A stretch of 64,000 nucleotides of DNA from JAAFIP01 sp043774625 (GCA_043774625.1 JAYVTG010000008.1:1-64000), one strand, 5' to 3'. Positions 23,861-31,619 are shown, numbered from the stretch's first letter. Program-made: numbers and translations. The notes: generated by a model not told the origin, from the letters alone.

Positions 23861-24490
23861 ATGCCTAAGATAGCACTGGTCAGAGTAGTCGGGTTTAGCC
23901 ATGCCGAGCAGCATGCACTGAACAGCTTGCTGCGCATATCCCAGCAGCGCAGTCCCAGTTTTGCGTTGTGGACGGTAGATGCAGAGCGCGAGCCCAGCAT
24001 CTTGCTGGTAGACGCCCAGCACCCCCACGCCAGCAGTTTTGCGCAGCACCGCAGCGACCCGCAGGCCAAGGTGCTGTGGGTGGGAGCCGAGCCGCACATA
24101 TTTGCCTGGCGCAGCTACCAGCGCCCCATTTCCCGGGTCAAAATTTTGCGCGGTATGGACGACGCCTATTCCGCCACGCATGCTCAAATAGATTCTGATT
24201 ATCAGCAGTCTGAACCCATCAACTTTGATTCAACCGGCCCGGGTTTGCAGGCCCTCGCTCCCGCTCCCACGCCCAGGCCAGTTCGCAAAAGAGTGCTGGT
24301 GGTAGACGACGACCAAACCGCGCGCCTGTATCTCAAGGCCAAACTGTTGTTGGCCGGGCCGGTGGCAGACATAGACCAGGCCAGCAGTGGCGTGGTAGAC
24401 CGCATGCGCGCCAGCCTGGCCGGGGCTGACGCCTTTTTGTCCAAACCGCCCCATCCGGCCAAGCTGAAAGACCTCATCAGTTCGCTGTAG
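23861..24490 (+). CDS. Receiver-like regulator, paralogue A, with internally deleted receiver
   Basis: First of two tandem paralogues. The N-terminal half of about 120 residues (VRVVGFSHAEQHALNSLLRIS, VLWVGAEPHIFAWRSYQRP) aligns with the gene at 24544 and is of unknown function. A CheY-like receiver begins at RVLVVDDDQTARLYLKAKLL. It jumps directly to MRASLAGADAFLSKPPHPAKLKDLISSL, so about 45 residues with the phospho-acceptor Asp and the conserved Thr/Ser are missing. The frame is intact. It cannot be phosphorylated in the usual way; a decoy role or decay are both possible. Confidence 0.75.
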   Translation: MPKIALVRVVGFSHAEQHALNSLLRISQQRSPSFALWTVDAEREPSILLVDAQHPHASSFAQHRSDPQAKVLWVGAEPHIFAWRSYQRPISRVKILRGMDDAYSATHAQIDSDYQQSEPINFDSTGPGLQALAPAPTPRPVRKRVLVVDDDQTARLYLKAKLLLAGPVADIDQASSGVVDRMRASLAGADAFLSKPPHPAKLKDLISSL

Positions 24491-24543
24491 GTAGGGCGTT
24501 CCCCCGTTCAATTTCGGGCGATATGTCTTTATGATCACTCTAT

Positions 24544-25323
24544 ATGTTGCAACGTGTGTTTATCAGGGTGGTCGGTTTTAGTGACGCAGAGCGGCACGCC
24601 CTGAACACGGTGTTCAGGTTGTCACGTGACGAAAAAGCAGGGCGCAGCATCAGCTATGAACCCTGGTTACCCGACGCACCCGAGCCCGCCCGCTTGGTGC
24701 TGATTGACGGGTCTGCAGGCAGCGCATCAGAAGAACTGGCCGGGCTACGCCACAACCCCGACGCTGCCCTGATTTGGGTGGGCGCTGTGTCGCCCGCGCA
24801 TGCCTGGCGCACCTTTACCCGCCCGCTGAACTGGCCCGAAGTCTTGCGGGCGATGGACGCTTACTTTAAGCCAGCTGCATCTTTGGCCGAGTTTGTGGAC
24901 TTTGATCTGGGTGGCGACACCCTGATCCCGGCGATTGAAAATACAGGGCCTGTCAGCCTGTCTGACCAGCTAGCCCGACCCAAGCGTGCCCTGGTGGCAG
25001 ACCAGGACCCCGAGGCGCGCCTGTACATGTGCAGCAAGCTGGCCATGATGGACATTACCCTGATTGATGTAGCCACCACAGTCATGCAAGCCAAAATGCT
25101 GCTGGGCAAGCGGCACTATGATTTTGTGTGCATCGACATGAACCTGCAAGACGAAGACGCCTGGATGGCGGTGTCTGCAGCCAAATGGCGGCTGCGCACG
25201 GTGCTGATTACGGGCGAACATATCAGCGTGACCACCCGACTGACCGCCAAAATCAGCGGCTGCAAGGTGATGCAAAAACCTTTGCATCCTGGGGAGTTGA
25301 CTGACTTGCTACTAAAAGTGTAG
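24544..25323 (+). CDS. Receiver-domain regulator, paralogue B
   Basis: Second tandem paralogue, 259 aa, 53 bp downstream. It has the same unknown N-terminal half (IRVVGFSDAERHALNTVFRLS, LIWVGAVSPAHAWRTFTRP). A complete receiver follows: acidic pocket ADQDPEARLY, acceptor Asp in YDFVCIDMNLQDEDAW, Thr in VLITGEH and Lys in VMQKPLHPGEL. The first receiver motif is ADQD rather than VDDD, which still offers two acids. No output domain is present. Its last codons (LLLKV, stop) lie in a 42-bp repeat copy. No cognate kinase is nearby. Confidence 0.78.
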   Translation: MLQRVFIRVVGFSDAERHALNTVFRLSRDEKAGRSISYEPWLPDAPEPARLVLIDGSAGSASEELAGLRHNPDAALIWVGAVSPAHAWRTFTRPLNWPEVLRAMDAYFKPAASLAEFVDFDLGGDTLIPAIENTGPVSLSDQLARPKRALVADQDPEARLYMCSKLAMMDITLIDVATTVMQAKMLLGKRHYDFVCIDMNLQDEDAWMAVSAAKWRLRTVLITGEHISVTTRLTAKISGCKVMQKPLHPGELTDLLLKV

Positions 25324-25348
25324 CTGCTTGCGCACATTTGGCGCTGGC
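25307..25348 (-). repeat. 42-bp interspersed repeat overlapping a gene end
   Basis: Reverse copy starting TGCTACTAAAAGTG and ending GCGCTGGC. Its first 17 bases are the last codons and stop of the receiver gene, so the repeat may have set the present C-terminus. Confidence 0.75.
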
Positions 25349-25419
25349 GTTGGGCGGTTTTATCTACTCGGGAAAATCAGTTCCACTGGGTGAATTTTTC
25401 TATCTCAGGGGTTTAGAGA

Positions 25420-26045
25420 GCTGACTGACTTGGTGGGCAGGCTTTGGACTCGGTTGGTGGGCTTTGGCTGACTTGGCTGGCATGCTTTGGACTCGGGGTA
25501 TGCGCTGCAAAAAGTTTTTAGAAAACACGCGCGAACTGCGTCTTGTAGCGCTCGACCTTGAACAACGCGCGCCTTCCTAAAAATTTTTCATCGGACACCC
25601 CTCCCCCAAAGCCTTCAAAGTGTGGTGGGCGCGCCTTTGAATACCAAATACCAAAGACCGAGAGTCCGCAATTGAACATGAATGCCGCTTCGGAAGTGTT
25701 TTGACAGTTTTCAGCACTAAAATATGCCAGTAGCCAGCGTAAAATATGCGCGAGCAGCTATCAAATGCATAGTAAGTGCATGATCAAAAAATTGCAAAAT
25801 CGCAAGTCACTGAACGGCAAAGCTACCCAACTACCTGACTGTAAAGCTACAAAAACCCAGCCCCACGGGTTTGCGGTATTCAAAGGCCCAGTGATCAACC
25901 ATGCAGGCGACGGGTGAGCGGGTGTGCGATGAAAATTTTTTGGGAAGACGCGCGTTGTCAATGGTCGAGCATTGCAAGACACGGTTCGCGCGTGTTTTCC
26001 AAAAATATTTTGCAGCGCATACCCCGAGCGCGGCGCTAGCCCACC
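25420..26045 (-). mobile_element. Non-coding fold-back element, copy 2, with flanking degenerate tandem repeats
   Basis: Reverse-oriented homologue of bases 1-615. Inverted arms lie near 25485-25605 and 25919-26030; each carries CTCGGGGTATGCGCTGCAAAA and AAAACACGCGCGAAC. The middle holds a 42-bp repeat and sequence alignable to copy 1 (CTTTGGGGGAGGGGTGT, GGGTAGCTTTGCCGTTCA). There is no coding capacity of note. Bases 25324-26065 hold no intact gene; GACTTGGTGGGCAGGCTTTGGACTCGG units at 25425-25500 correspond to the tandem array beside copy 1. The right end abuts a gene stump. Confidence 0.62.
25733..25774 (+). repeat. 42-bp interspersed repeat inside fold-back element 2
   Basis: GCCAGCGTAAAATATGCGCG to GCATAGTA, at the same relative place and orientation as the copy at 281-322 in element 1. 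Confidence 0.85.
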
Positions 26046-26067
26046 AACTGTGCGTTTTCCTCTGCGA

Positions 26068-26166
26068 TTCAAAAACCTGAACTTGGTGCCCTGCGCGGGC
26101 GAGGAGGGTGGCACTGGCCAGACCGGCAAAGCCTGCGCCGATGATGGCTATTTTTTGGGGATTCAA
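26068..26166 (-). pseudogene. Stump of an FAD-dependent oxidoreductase
   Basis: The frame starting at 26166 gives the dinucleotide-binding N-terminus IAIIGAGFAGLASATLLARAG and then HQVQVFE. After about 33 residues it runs into sequence of fold-back element 2 and loses all similarity. Only the Rossmann beta-alpha-beta unit is left, so it cannot be functional. The position suggests that insertion of the element, or a deletion at its edge, removed the rest. Confidence 0.7.
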
Positions 26167-26231
26167 GATGGGATGGATGTTGTTGTATGCATGAAGGCAT
26201 GCATTACACCGTAAATTAGACCGGTATTACT

Positions 26232-27233
26232 TCACTTGTTACCACTTGCCCCATCACGTGCATATGCTACATATTTAGTAGCTGGTTGCGCATATTCTAC
26301 GCTGGCAATCGCTTGTTTTGGCATATGACGAAGCCAGTAGAAGGCTTCGTTATGGCGGCTCACTGCGTTGGCGCGCAGCATGCGCAGGGTGTCGATGCTG
26401 ACGACTTTTTGGGGAACGTGGGCGGCCAGGCGGGCGGTCAGGTTCATCAGCCACCAGGGGACGGGTAGCCACAGGGCGGCCCCACCTGTTACGCGCAGCC
26501 ACAGCGCTGCGCCACCCGTTACGCGCAACCACAGCGTTGCGCCTTCAACGGGTGTGCCGTCAACACCCGCTGCGCGGTAGCGGCGTAGCATTTCTTTGTA
26601 GCTCATCACCTCGGGGCCGGCCAGTTCTATCACGCGGCGCAGGGCTTTTTCGTGTTCGCAGATGCGGGCTACGGCTTCGGCCAGGTCGGTGGTGGTGATG
26701 GGCTGAACCAGCGCGCTGCCGGGGCGCAGTAGGCCGGGCAGGGCGATGGCGGGCATGCGGGAGAGCCATTGCAGCAGTCGGGTGCTGGGGCTGGCGGCGT
26801 CGGTTACCAGGGTGGGTCGCACAATGGCGTAGTCCACAGGGCAGGCCGCCAGGGCGCGCTCTGCGGCCAGTTTGCTGGCGCTGTAGGCCCCGGCAATGCC
26901 CCCAGGACCATCCGCCACCCCCATGCCGCTAATGTGCACAATGCGGGCCACGTGTTCTAGCGCGCAGGCTTGAAAGAGCGCGGTGGGGGCTTGCACGTGC
27001 ACCTTGACAAACGTGTTGGCACCGCGTTCTATCAAAATACCCACCGCGTTGACGACGATGTCTGCACCTTTGACGGCGGCGCGAAAAACCTCGGTGTTGT
27101 GGTCGTATGCAAAGTCAACCGACAGGTCGCAGCCGCTGCGCCCCGCCGTCACCACCTGGTGGCCGTGGCTGCGAAGTTCGCGGGCAATGGCGCTGCCGAT
27201 CAGGCCTGCACCGCCGAAGACAATAACTTTCAT
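26232..27233 (-). CDS. NAD(P)-binding epimerase/dehydratase-like protein (NDUFA9-like)
   Basis: Atypical short-chain dehydrogenase related to the complex I NDUFA9 subunit family. The Rossmann motif VIVFGGAGLIGSAIARELRSHG starts the protein; VVNAVGILIERG, VHISGMGVADG and YSASKLAAERAL follow. The ATG at 27233 is preceded by AAGGAGCGCATC. Near residue 235 a 30-bp tandem duplication gives repeated WLRVTGGAAL units. The last 23 residues include SVEYAQPATKYVAY from a 42-bp repeat. Both additions are in the C-terminal region, outside the core. It lies downstream of the DCC gene on the same strand, probably one operon. Confidence 0.82.
   Translation of the reverse strand: MKVIVFGGAGLIGSAIARELRSHGHQVVTAGRSGCDLSVDFAYDHNTEVFRAAVKGADIVVNAVGILIERGANTFVKVHVQAPTALFQACALEHVARIVHISGMGVADGPGGIAGAYSASKLAAERALAACPVDYAIVRPTLVTDAASPSTRLLQWLSRMPAIALPGLLRPGSALVQPITTTDLAEAVARICEHEKALRRVIELAGPEVMSYKEMLRRYRAAGVDGTPVEGATLWLRVTGGAALWLRVTGGAALWLPVPWWLMNLTARLAAHVPQKVVSIDTLRMLRANAVSRHNEAFYWLRHMPKQAIASVEYAQPATKYVAYARDGASGNK
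26265..26306 (-). repeat. 42-bp interspersed repeat at the 3' end of the epimerase gene
   Basis: Reverse copy, TGCTACATATTTAGTAG to ACGCTGGC. The coding strand reads ASVEYAQPATKYVA near the protein C-terminus. Confidence 0.88.
26468..26542 (-). repeat. 30-bp in-gene tandem repeat (2.5 units)
   Basis: Units at 26468, 26498 and 26528 share CCACAG and GTTACGCGCA. Each 30 bp encodes ten residues (WLRVTGGAAL), so copy-number change would not break the frame. Confidence 0.8.
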
Positions 27234-27311
27234 GATGCGCTCCTTGTAAAAACGGGTTGAAAGGGTTTGGAAAGATTTTGGAAAGGGTTTTAGAGAGGTT
27301 TTATGCCGGTA

Positions 27312-27353
27312 GCCAGCGTGGAATATGCGCAAGCAGCTATAAAATTTGTAGTG
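27312..27353 (+). repeat. 42-bp interspersed repeat, intergenic
   Basis: GCCAGCGTGGAATATGCGC to TTTGTAGTG, in the 128-bp gap between the DCC-protein gene and the epimerase gene. Confidence 0.85.
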
Positions 27354-27361
27354 AATTTTTT

Positions 27362-27862
27362 CTAGGACTTACTGGTTACAGTTGCCGTGGCAGGCGGCAT
27401 GTCGCATGCACCGGCATGGCAAGCGGTTGCTGCTTGGGTCGTGCGCCGCGCAGCCCGTGCCATGCGAATACGCTCCAGCACTGGCATGAAGGCGGCGGAA
27501 AATCCATAACGATTGCGCGCAAACACCGCATAGGCCGCGTCTGCCAGCGGCTTGATGACTGGCCAAGCGGTGGGCGCAGCCCAGTGCCCCAAACCCACCG
27601 CGCCATAGGCCAGGCGCAGCACTTCTACCCCCGCCACCAGGGTGCCGTCTGCGCGCACGGCGTGGATGATCGCGTTCATCTCGTCCAGCGTGGCACCGTA
27701 GCGCCTGGGGTCAAACAAGGGCGTAGAAATATCCACAAACCGCAAGTCGCCTTCCCAGTTGCGCGCCTGCAGGCGGTCCATCTCCAGCTTGCACACGGGG
27801 CATGCACCGTCGTATAGCAGGGTGAGGGGGTAGATGTTTTTGTCAGGAGCCGTGGTTTTCAT
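27362..27862 (-). CDS. DCC-family (DUF393) thiol-disulfide oxidoreductase-like protein
   Basis: DUF393 proteins share a thioredoxin-like fold and the motif DxxCxxC near the N-terminus; here LLYDGACPVCKLEMDRL at residues 15-31 carries both cysteines. The 166-aa chain continues with RFVDISTPLFDP and a short hydrophobic region (WAAPTAWPVIKPLADAAYAVF). The role is undefined; a redox function is inferred from the CPVC pair. Its promoter region holds an ATTTCTGT/ACAGAAAT palindrome that matches one upstream of the GbsR-like regulator gene, so that regulator probably controls it. Confidence 0.85.
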   Translation of the reverse strand: MKTTAPDKNIYPLTLLYDGACPVCKLEMDRLQARNWEGDLRFVDISTPLFDPRRYGATLDEMNAIIHAVRADGTLVAGVEVLRLAYGAVGLGHWAAPTAWPVIKPLADAAYAVFARNRYGFSAAFMPVLERIRMARAARRTTQAATACHAGACDMPPATATVTSKS

Positions 27863-27915
27863 GTTTCGTCCTTTCAGATGTGTAAACTGGGTATTGAATG
27901 AGTCTGTATATTCAG

Positions 27916-27940
27916 TTATTTCTGTCTAAACAGAAATTAA
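27916..27940. promoter_or_regulatory. Probable operator of the GbsR-like regulator, DCC promoter side
   Basis: ATTTCTGT (27918-27925) and ACAGAAAT (27930-27937) form a perfect inverted repeat 54 bp upstream of the DCC-protein start. The same motif occurs upstream of the regulator gene at 28638-28657. Confidence 0.6.
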
Positions 27941-27977
27941 TAGTCAAAAAAAAGGAAGTAGGCAGAGTGTTGTTCAT

Positions 27978-28592
27978 TCAAGGCCCCATCACCGCGCCCA
28001 TGGCATTCATCTTGTCTTGTGCAGCGTCTTTGCTGGCTGATTTGTCTGCAAATTTGTCAGGTAATACTGCTTCACCGCGAATCAATTTTTGAATCTTGGC
28101 ACCTAGCTTCAATACCTTGGTCAGCGTCTCGGTGTCCAGCCGAAGCATCTCTTCAGACCACAGCGACATCGCCTCCAGCATCACCAGCATTTCGCGAATG
28201 CGGGTCGCACGTTCTACGCCGTCCACCATCAGCTCGGGGCTGTTCAGCAGGTCTTTGAGCACCGCCACGGTTGGCAGAATTTCCCGCTCTTTTCGCTCGC
28301 GCACGATGGTGCGGGTCAGCTCCCAAATATCGGTGCTCGTCTCAAAATGGTCACGCCGGTCGCCCAGCACATGCACCAGCTTGATCAGGTTCCAAGCCTG
28401 CAGCTCGCGCAGGCTGTTGCTCACATTGCTGCGCGCAACGGCCAGCGTGTCAGCAATCTCGTCCGCAGGCAGCGGCTTGCCATGCAGGTACAGCAACGCA
28501 TGAATCTGCGCCACTGTGCGGTTAACCCCCCAGCGCGTCCCCATCTCACCCCAGTGGAGGATGAATTTTTGAGAGGTTTGGCTCAGGTTCAT
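27978..28592 (-). CDS. GbsR/MarR-family transcriptional regulator
   Basis: Winged-helix repressor of 204 aa. The N-terminal FILHWGEMGTRWGVNRTVAQIHALLYLHGKPLPADEIADTL segment and the recognition helix ARSNVSNSLRELQAW are typical of the GbsR type, which includes regulators of osmoprotectant and membrane-stress genes. The C-terminal half is helical and charged. It lies between the DCC/epimerase pair and the RidA-like gene, all on one strand, and is flanked by two copies of a palindrome. Self-regulation and control of the DCC-epimerase pair are inferred. Its ligand is unknown. Confidence 0.85.
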   Translation of the reverse strand: MNLSQTSQKFILHWGEMGTRWGVNRTVAQIHALLYLHGKPLPADEIADTLAVARSNVSNSLRELQAWNLIKLVHVLGDRRDHFETSTDIWELTRTIVRERKEREILPTVAVLKDLLNSPELMVDGVERATRIREMLVMLEAMSLWSEEMLRLDTETLTKVLKLGAKIQKLIRGEAVLPDKFADKSASKDAAQDKMNAMGAVMGP

Positions 28593-28637
28593 GGTGGTTT
28601 ATGTGCTTTGCTTGCTTTGAATATAGGTGCTTCTTTT

Positions 28638-28657
28638 ATTTCTGTCAAGACTGAAAT
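28638..28657. promoter_or_regulatory. Probable operator of the GbsR-like regulator, own promoter
   Basis: ATTTCTGTC, AA, GACTGAAAT: an inverted repeat with one mismatch, 46 bp upstream of the regulator start. It shares TTATTTCTGTC and GAAATTAA with the site at 27916. Confidence 0.6.
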
Positions 28658-28706
28658 TAAAGAATCCGAAGAATAATGCCAATAAGAGGAAATTCCTCTG
28701 CAAGTC

Positions 28707-29090
28707 TCATCCCCCTTTAATTGCCGTCACCTCAATTTCAATCTTCATCCTCGGGTCTGCCAACCCAGCCGAGATCATCATCGCCGCAGGTCGCACATCG
28801 CCAAAGTATTTGCGCAGCACGGGCCAGCATTGTTCAAAGTCTGTCGCAACGGGCAGCACGTAGGTGACGCGCACCACATCGCTCAACGACGCGTCAGCTT
28901 GCTTGAGGGCGGCTTCGATGTTTTTCAGGCATTGCTCGGTTTGTTCGACCAAGCTGTCAGATATGGTCATGCTGGCGTAGTCAAAACCGGTGGTGCCCGA
29001 GACGAATACCCAGTCGCCCACCACCACGGCGCGTGAATAGCCGATCTGCGCTTCAAACGTAGAGCCTGAGCTGATAAGTTTTCGGGTCAT
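28707..29090 (-). CDS. RidA/YjgF-family protein
   Basis: RidA-like proteins deaminate reactive enamine/imine intermediates. The 127-aa chain has YSRAVVVGDWVFVSGTTGFD, QTEQCLKNIEAALKQADASLSDVVRVTYVL and the end of the domain VRPAAMMISAGLADPRMKIEIEVTA. The arginine typical of active RidA (in the RPAR/A motif region) is followed here by PAAM rather than R-x-C-V, so it may belong to a divergent subgroup with other substrates. Its ATG overlaps the stop of the broken gene upstream by the ATGA arrangement. Confidence 0.87.
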   Translation of the reverse strand: MTRKLISSGSTFEAQIGYSRAVVVGDWVFVSGTTGFDYASMTISDSLVEQTEQCLKNIEAALKQADASLSDVVRVTYVLPVATDFEQCWPVLRKYFGDVRPAAMMISAGLADPRMKIEIEVTAIKGG

Positions 29091-29640
29091 GTTGCAGCCG
29101 TCCTATCACGCATGGCCTTGAGCAGCACGGCTTGCCCTATGCCGTAGCGGTTGGTGGGCGTGATGATCATGGACGGTTCAAACAGGCTCAGCCGCTCAAA
29201 ATCAAGCGCCTTCAAGCCGTCTTGTAGCTCGCCCTTGGTGCGCAAATACAACGACGACGATTTGGCGTTGGCACCCACGGCGCACAGCAGCTCAAAATGC
29301 CGCACACCCGCCGCCTTGCACGCGCGCCCAAAGTCGAGCGCGGCGTCACGGTCAATCCGCACAAAATCTGCTTTGCTCATTTTGGAAGGTTCACCTACGC
29401 CCAGCGCGCAAATGGCGCTAGCGTGGCCAGGTAGCAACGACTCGTAACTGGGCGGTTCAAAACGTCTACCGCGTGCTGGGTGACAAAACTGCCAGTGATG
29501 CTGTCAGCCGGGCGTCTGCCCAATAACGTCAGGCGTTGCATGCCGGATAGTTGCACCAGGGTGAGCGCAGCGTGGTTGCCAACTGCGCCTGTGGCGCCCA
29601 GCATGACAACTTTGAATGCTTTGCCTAGCGAAATGGTCAT
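29087..29640 (-). pseudogene. Frameshifted NAD(P)-binding oxidoreductase gene
   Basis: The start at 29640 gives VVMLGATGAVGNHAALTLVQ (Rossmann loop), LLGRRPADSITG and VDVLNRP, then loses similarity. The adjacent frame resumes with SYESLLPGHASAICALGVGEPSKMSKADFVRIDRD, KAAGVRHFELLCAVGA and PTNRYGIGQAVLLKAM. The switch lies near 29453-29460, within AACCGCCCAGTTAC, and needs one extra base (or two fewer) to repair. The intact family is a small SDR-like NAD(P)H-binding protein of about 210 aa. Its stop overlaps the ridA-like start (ATGA), so this was once a coupled operon. Confidence 0.75.
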
Positions 29641-29740
29641 GAAAATAAGCTCATCAAGATATATAAACTGGCGATAAACCAGTTGGCCTGACAGTGAGGG
29701 CACAGATGCATGCTTGAATTTTATAGAGTTACCAAGCTGT

Positions 29741-29773
29741 TTGACAAGTGATATTCCTTACATTAGAGTAAGG
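29741..29773 (+). promoter_or_regulatory. Promoter and operator of the second toxin-antitoxin operon
   Basis: TTGACA at 29741-29746 is a consensus -35 box; a weak TAGAGT lies 17 bp further on. It overlaps the palindrome CCTTAC-ATTAGA-GTAAGG (29756-29773), placed for repression by the antitoxin encoded 17 bp downstream. Confidence 0.55.
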
Positions 29774-29789
29774 CAAAGGAATCTAGTGT

Positions 29790-30032
29790 ATGACCACCGC
29801 TACCGTCACCAGCAAAGGGCAAATTACCATACCTGTCGAAGTTCGGCACGCTTTGAAAGTAGATGCCGGCGACCGGGTGGAATTTATTGAGATAGAGCCT
29901 GGAAGGTTTGAATTTATGGCCGCTACGCATTCGGTCACAGAACTGAAAGGCCTGTTTGGCAAGGCCAAGAAAATGGTGTCTATTGACGAGATGAACAGCG
30001 CCATAGCCGAGGCTGGAGCCCGCGCGCGATGA
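29790..30032 (+). CDS. AbrB-family antitoxin
   Basis: This 80-aa protein opens with the SpoVT/AbrB motif TATVTSKGQITIPVEVRHALKVDAGDRVEFIE and ends with a helical toxin-binding tail (LFGKAKKMVSIDEMNSAIAEAG). It is the antitoxin for the PIN protein whose start codon overlaps its stop (ATGA), so translation is coupled. A palindrome overlapping the promoter suggests autoregulation. Confidence 0.85.
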   Translation: MTTATVTSKGQITIPVEVRHALKVDAGDRVEFIEIEPGRFEFMAATHSVTELKGLFGKAKKMVSIDEMNSAIAEAGARAR

Positions 30033-30424
30033 TCGGGCTGGACACCAATGTGCTGGTTCGCTACATCATGCAAGACGAGCCGAAGCAAGCGCGCAAAGCG
30101 AATACCCTGATTGAATCACTTGCCCAACAAGCGCCTGGTTATGTTCCTGTCGTGGTGGTTCTGGAGTTGTTCTGGGTACTTACCAAATCCTACGAGCTGA
30201 CCAGACAGCAGGTTGCCCAAGCTATCGAGTTGCTATTAAGAGCCGAAGAACTGATGGTGGACAGAGCCGAGCACGTGGCCAGGGCGCTACGGTTGTACCA
30301 ATCGTCCACCGCAGATTTTGCCGATTGCCTGATAGAGCGTATCGCTGCAAGCGCAGGTTGCGAGCGCACCATGACATTCGATGTCAAAGCGGCCAAGGCC
30401 GCTGGGATGACACTGGTCGCTTAA
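30029..30424 (+). CDS. PIN-domain ribonuclease toxin
   Basis: VapC-like RNase of 131 aa. The acidic PIN residues are in IGLDTNVLVRYIMQD, VVVLELFWVLTKSYEL, STADFADCLIERIAASAGC and the final TFDVKAAKAAGM. It lies directly after, and overlaps by 4 bp, its AbrB-type antitoxin gene. It is not closely similar to the VapC at 4392 (different motif spacing), so the modules were acquired separately. Confidence 0.88.
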   Translation: MIGLDTNVLVRYIMQDEPKQARKANTLIESLAQQAPGYVPVVVVLELFWVLTKSYELTRQQVAQAIELLLRAEELMVDRAEHVARALRLYQSSTADFADCLIERIAASAGCERTMTFDVKAAKAAGMTLVA

Positions 30425-30448
30425 AGATCACGCAGGCTAATGGCGGTT

Positions 30449-31558
30449 TTACGGGGCAAAACGCGCTGGATCAAGCGCTTGTTGCATGTCGGTGGGTAGC
30501 GTCACGCTATCACCCATGACACATTGCGCGACGTATTGCCCACACAGCGCTGCAAAGCTCAAGCCGCGTGAGCCCATGCCTGTGCTGATGTACAAGCCGG
30601 GCAGGGCGGCAGCGTCTAAAGCGCCTGCTGCGGGCAGGCGGTCGGCTGTGGTGCAGCGCTCGCCTGCCCAGGCGAGTAGCTGACCGTTGTGCGCAGCAGC
30701 GGCAAGCAGGGGCGCTGTGGCGGGGAGCAGTTGCGCCAGGCGTTCGCAGTTGGCTTGCAAGCCTGCGGGGGTAACGCTGGGGTGGTCTACGCCGTGTTCA
30801 TACGTGGAGCCGCTGAGCCAGATGGGGTTCATGTTGGCAGCTTCTGAAGGAATGCAAGGGATGAAGTGGCCGTTGCCGTTCACAGCGCAGCGGCTGTGTT
30901 CAACATGGGCAACTTTGTTGGCTTGCTCCCAATCGGGCGTCCAAGGGCCAAAAATGACTTGGCCTGCCACGGCATGTAAAGCGAGTGGTTTGGCGGCTAC
31001 ACGATGCACAGACTGTGCAATGGCGCGCGTACCCGTGGCGGCTGCTAGCACCACGGCAGGCGCACTGGCTAGCAAGGTGGTTTCAGCAGCAGATGAGCCG
31101 CTCAAAGCTTGTCCAAAAACCTGCCAGTTCGGGGCTTGCGGCGTTCCCGCATTCGCAATGCGCTGCACGGTCGTATTGCCCACAAATGCAATGCCCGGCG
31201 CGGCCAGCCAGGCACGCACCAAAGCCGCTGGTTTGACCCACGCCGCCTCGGGGTGCCACAGCGCTTCTTTGCCCGCTTTGAAAGGCTTGTAGAGCGCGCC
31301 ACACGCCAGCCAGTCCACACCAGAGCGCAACAGGCGTTTGCATTCAGCCTTAGTGCACGCCAGTCCTAACCGAATAAGCTGCGACGCGATGCCGTCGTCT
31401 TTGGACACATGCGGTGCCATCAACCCCGCTGGCAGGCTGGACGCACCCGCTGCAGGGGCGGCGGCGTCGTCTAGTACAGTCACCTGCGCGCCTCTGCGGG
31501 CCAGGGCGTGGGCAACGGCCGCGCCGCTTAAACCTGCGCCGATGACGATGATTTTCAA
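30449..31558 (-). CDS. FAD-dependent oxidoreductase, MnmC C-terminal-domain type
   Basis: DAO-family flavoprotein of 369 aa. The N-terminal FAD motif is IIVIGAGLSGAAVAHALARRG; later segments WLSGSTYEHG, WAGERCTTADRLPAAG and YISTGMGSRGLSFAALCGQ resemble the oxidase domain of MnmC. That domain removes the carboxymethyl group from cmnm5s2U34 in tRNA. The methyltransferase domain fused in enteric MnmC is absent. A tRNA-modification role is likely but a general amino-acid oxidase cannot be excluded. selU, also acting on U34, is elsewhere in the window. Confidence 0.75.
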   Translation of the reverse strand: MKIIVIGAGLSGAAVAHALARRGAQVTVLDDAAAPAAGASSLPAGLMAPHVSKDDGIASQLIRLGLACTKAECKRLLRSGVDWLACGALYKPFKAGKEALWHPEAAWVKPAALVRAWLAAPGIAFVGNTTVQRIANAGTPQAPNWQVFGQALSGSSAAETTLLASAPAVVLAAATGTRAIAQSVHRVAAKPLALHAVAGQVIFGPWTPDWEQANKVAHVEHSRCAVNGNGHFIPCIPSEAANMNPIWLSGSTYEHGVDHPSVTPAGLQANCERLAQLLPATAPLLAAAAHNGQLLAWAGERCTTADRLPAAGALDAAALPGLYISTGMGSRGLSFAALCGQYVAQCVMGDSVTLPTDMQQALDPARFAP

Positions 31559-31577
31559 TTTAACTCTATTTGGGTGA

Positions 31578-31619
31578 CACTATAAATTTAATAGCTGCTC
31601 ACGCATATCCCACGCTGGC
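31578..31619 (-). repeat. 42-bp interspersed repeat, intergenic
   Basis: CACTATAAATTTAATAGC to CACGCTGGC, 20 bp upstream of the MnmC-like gene start. Confidence 0.88.
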
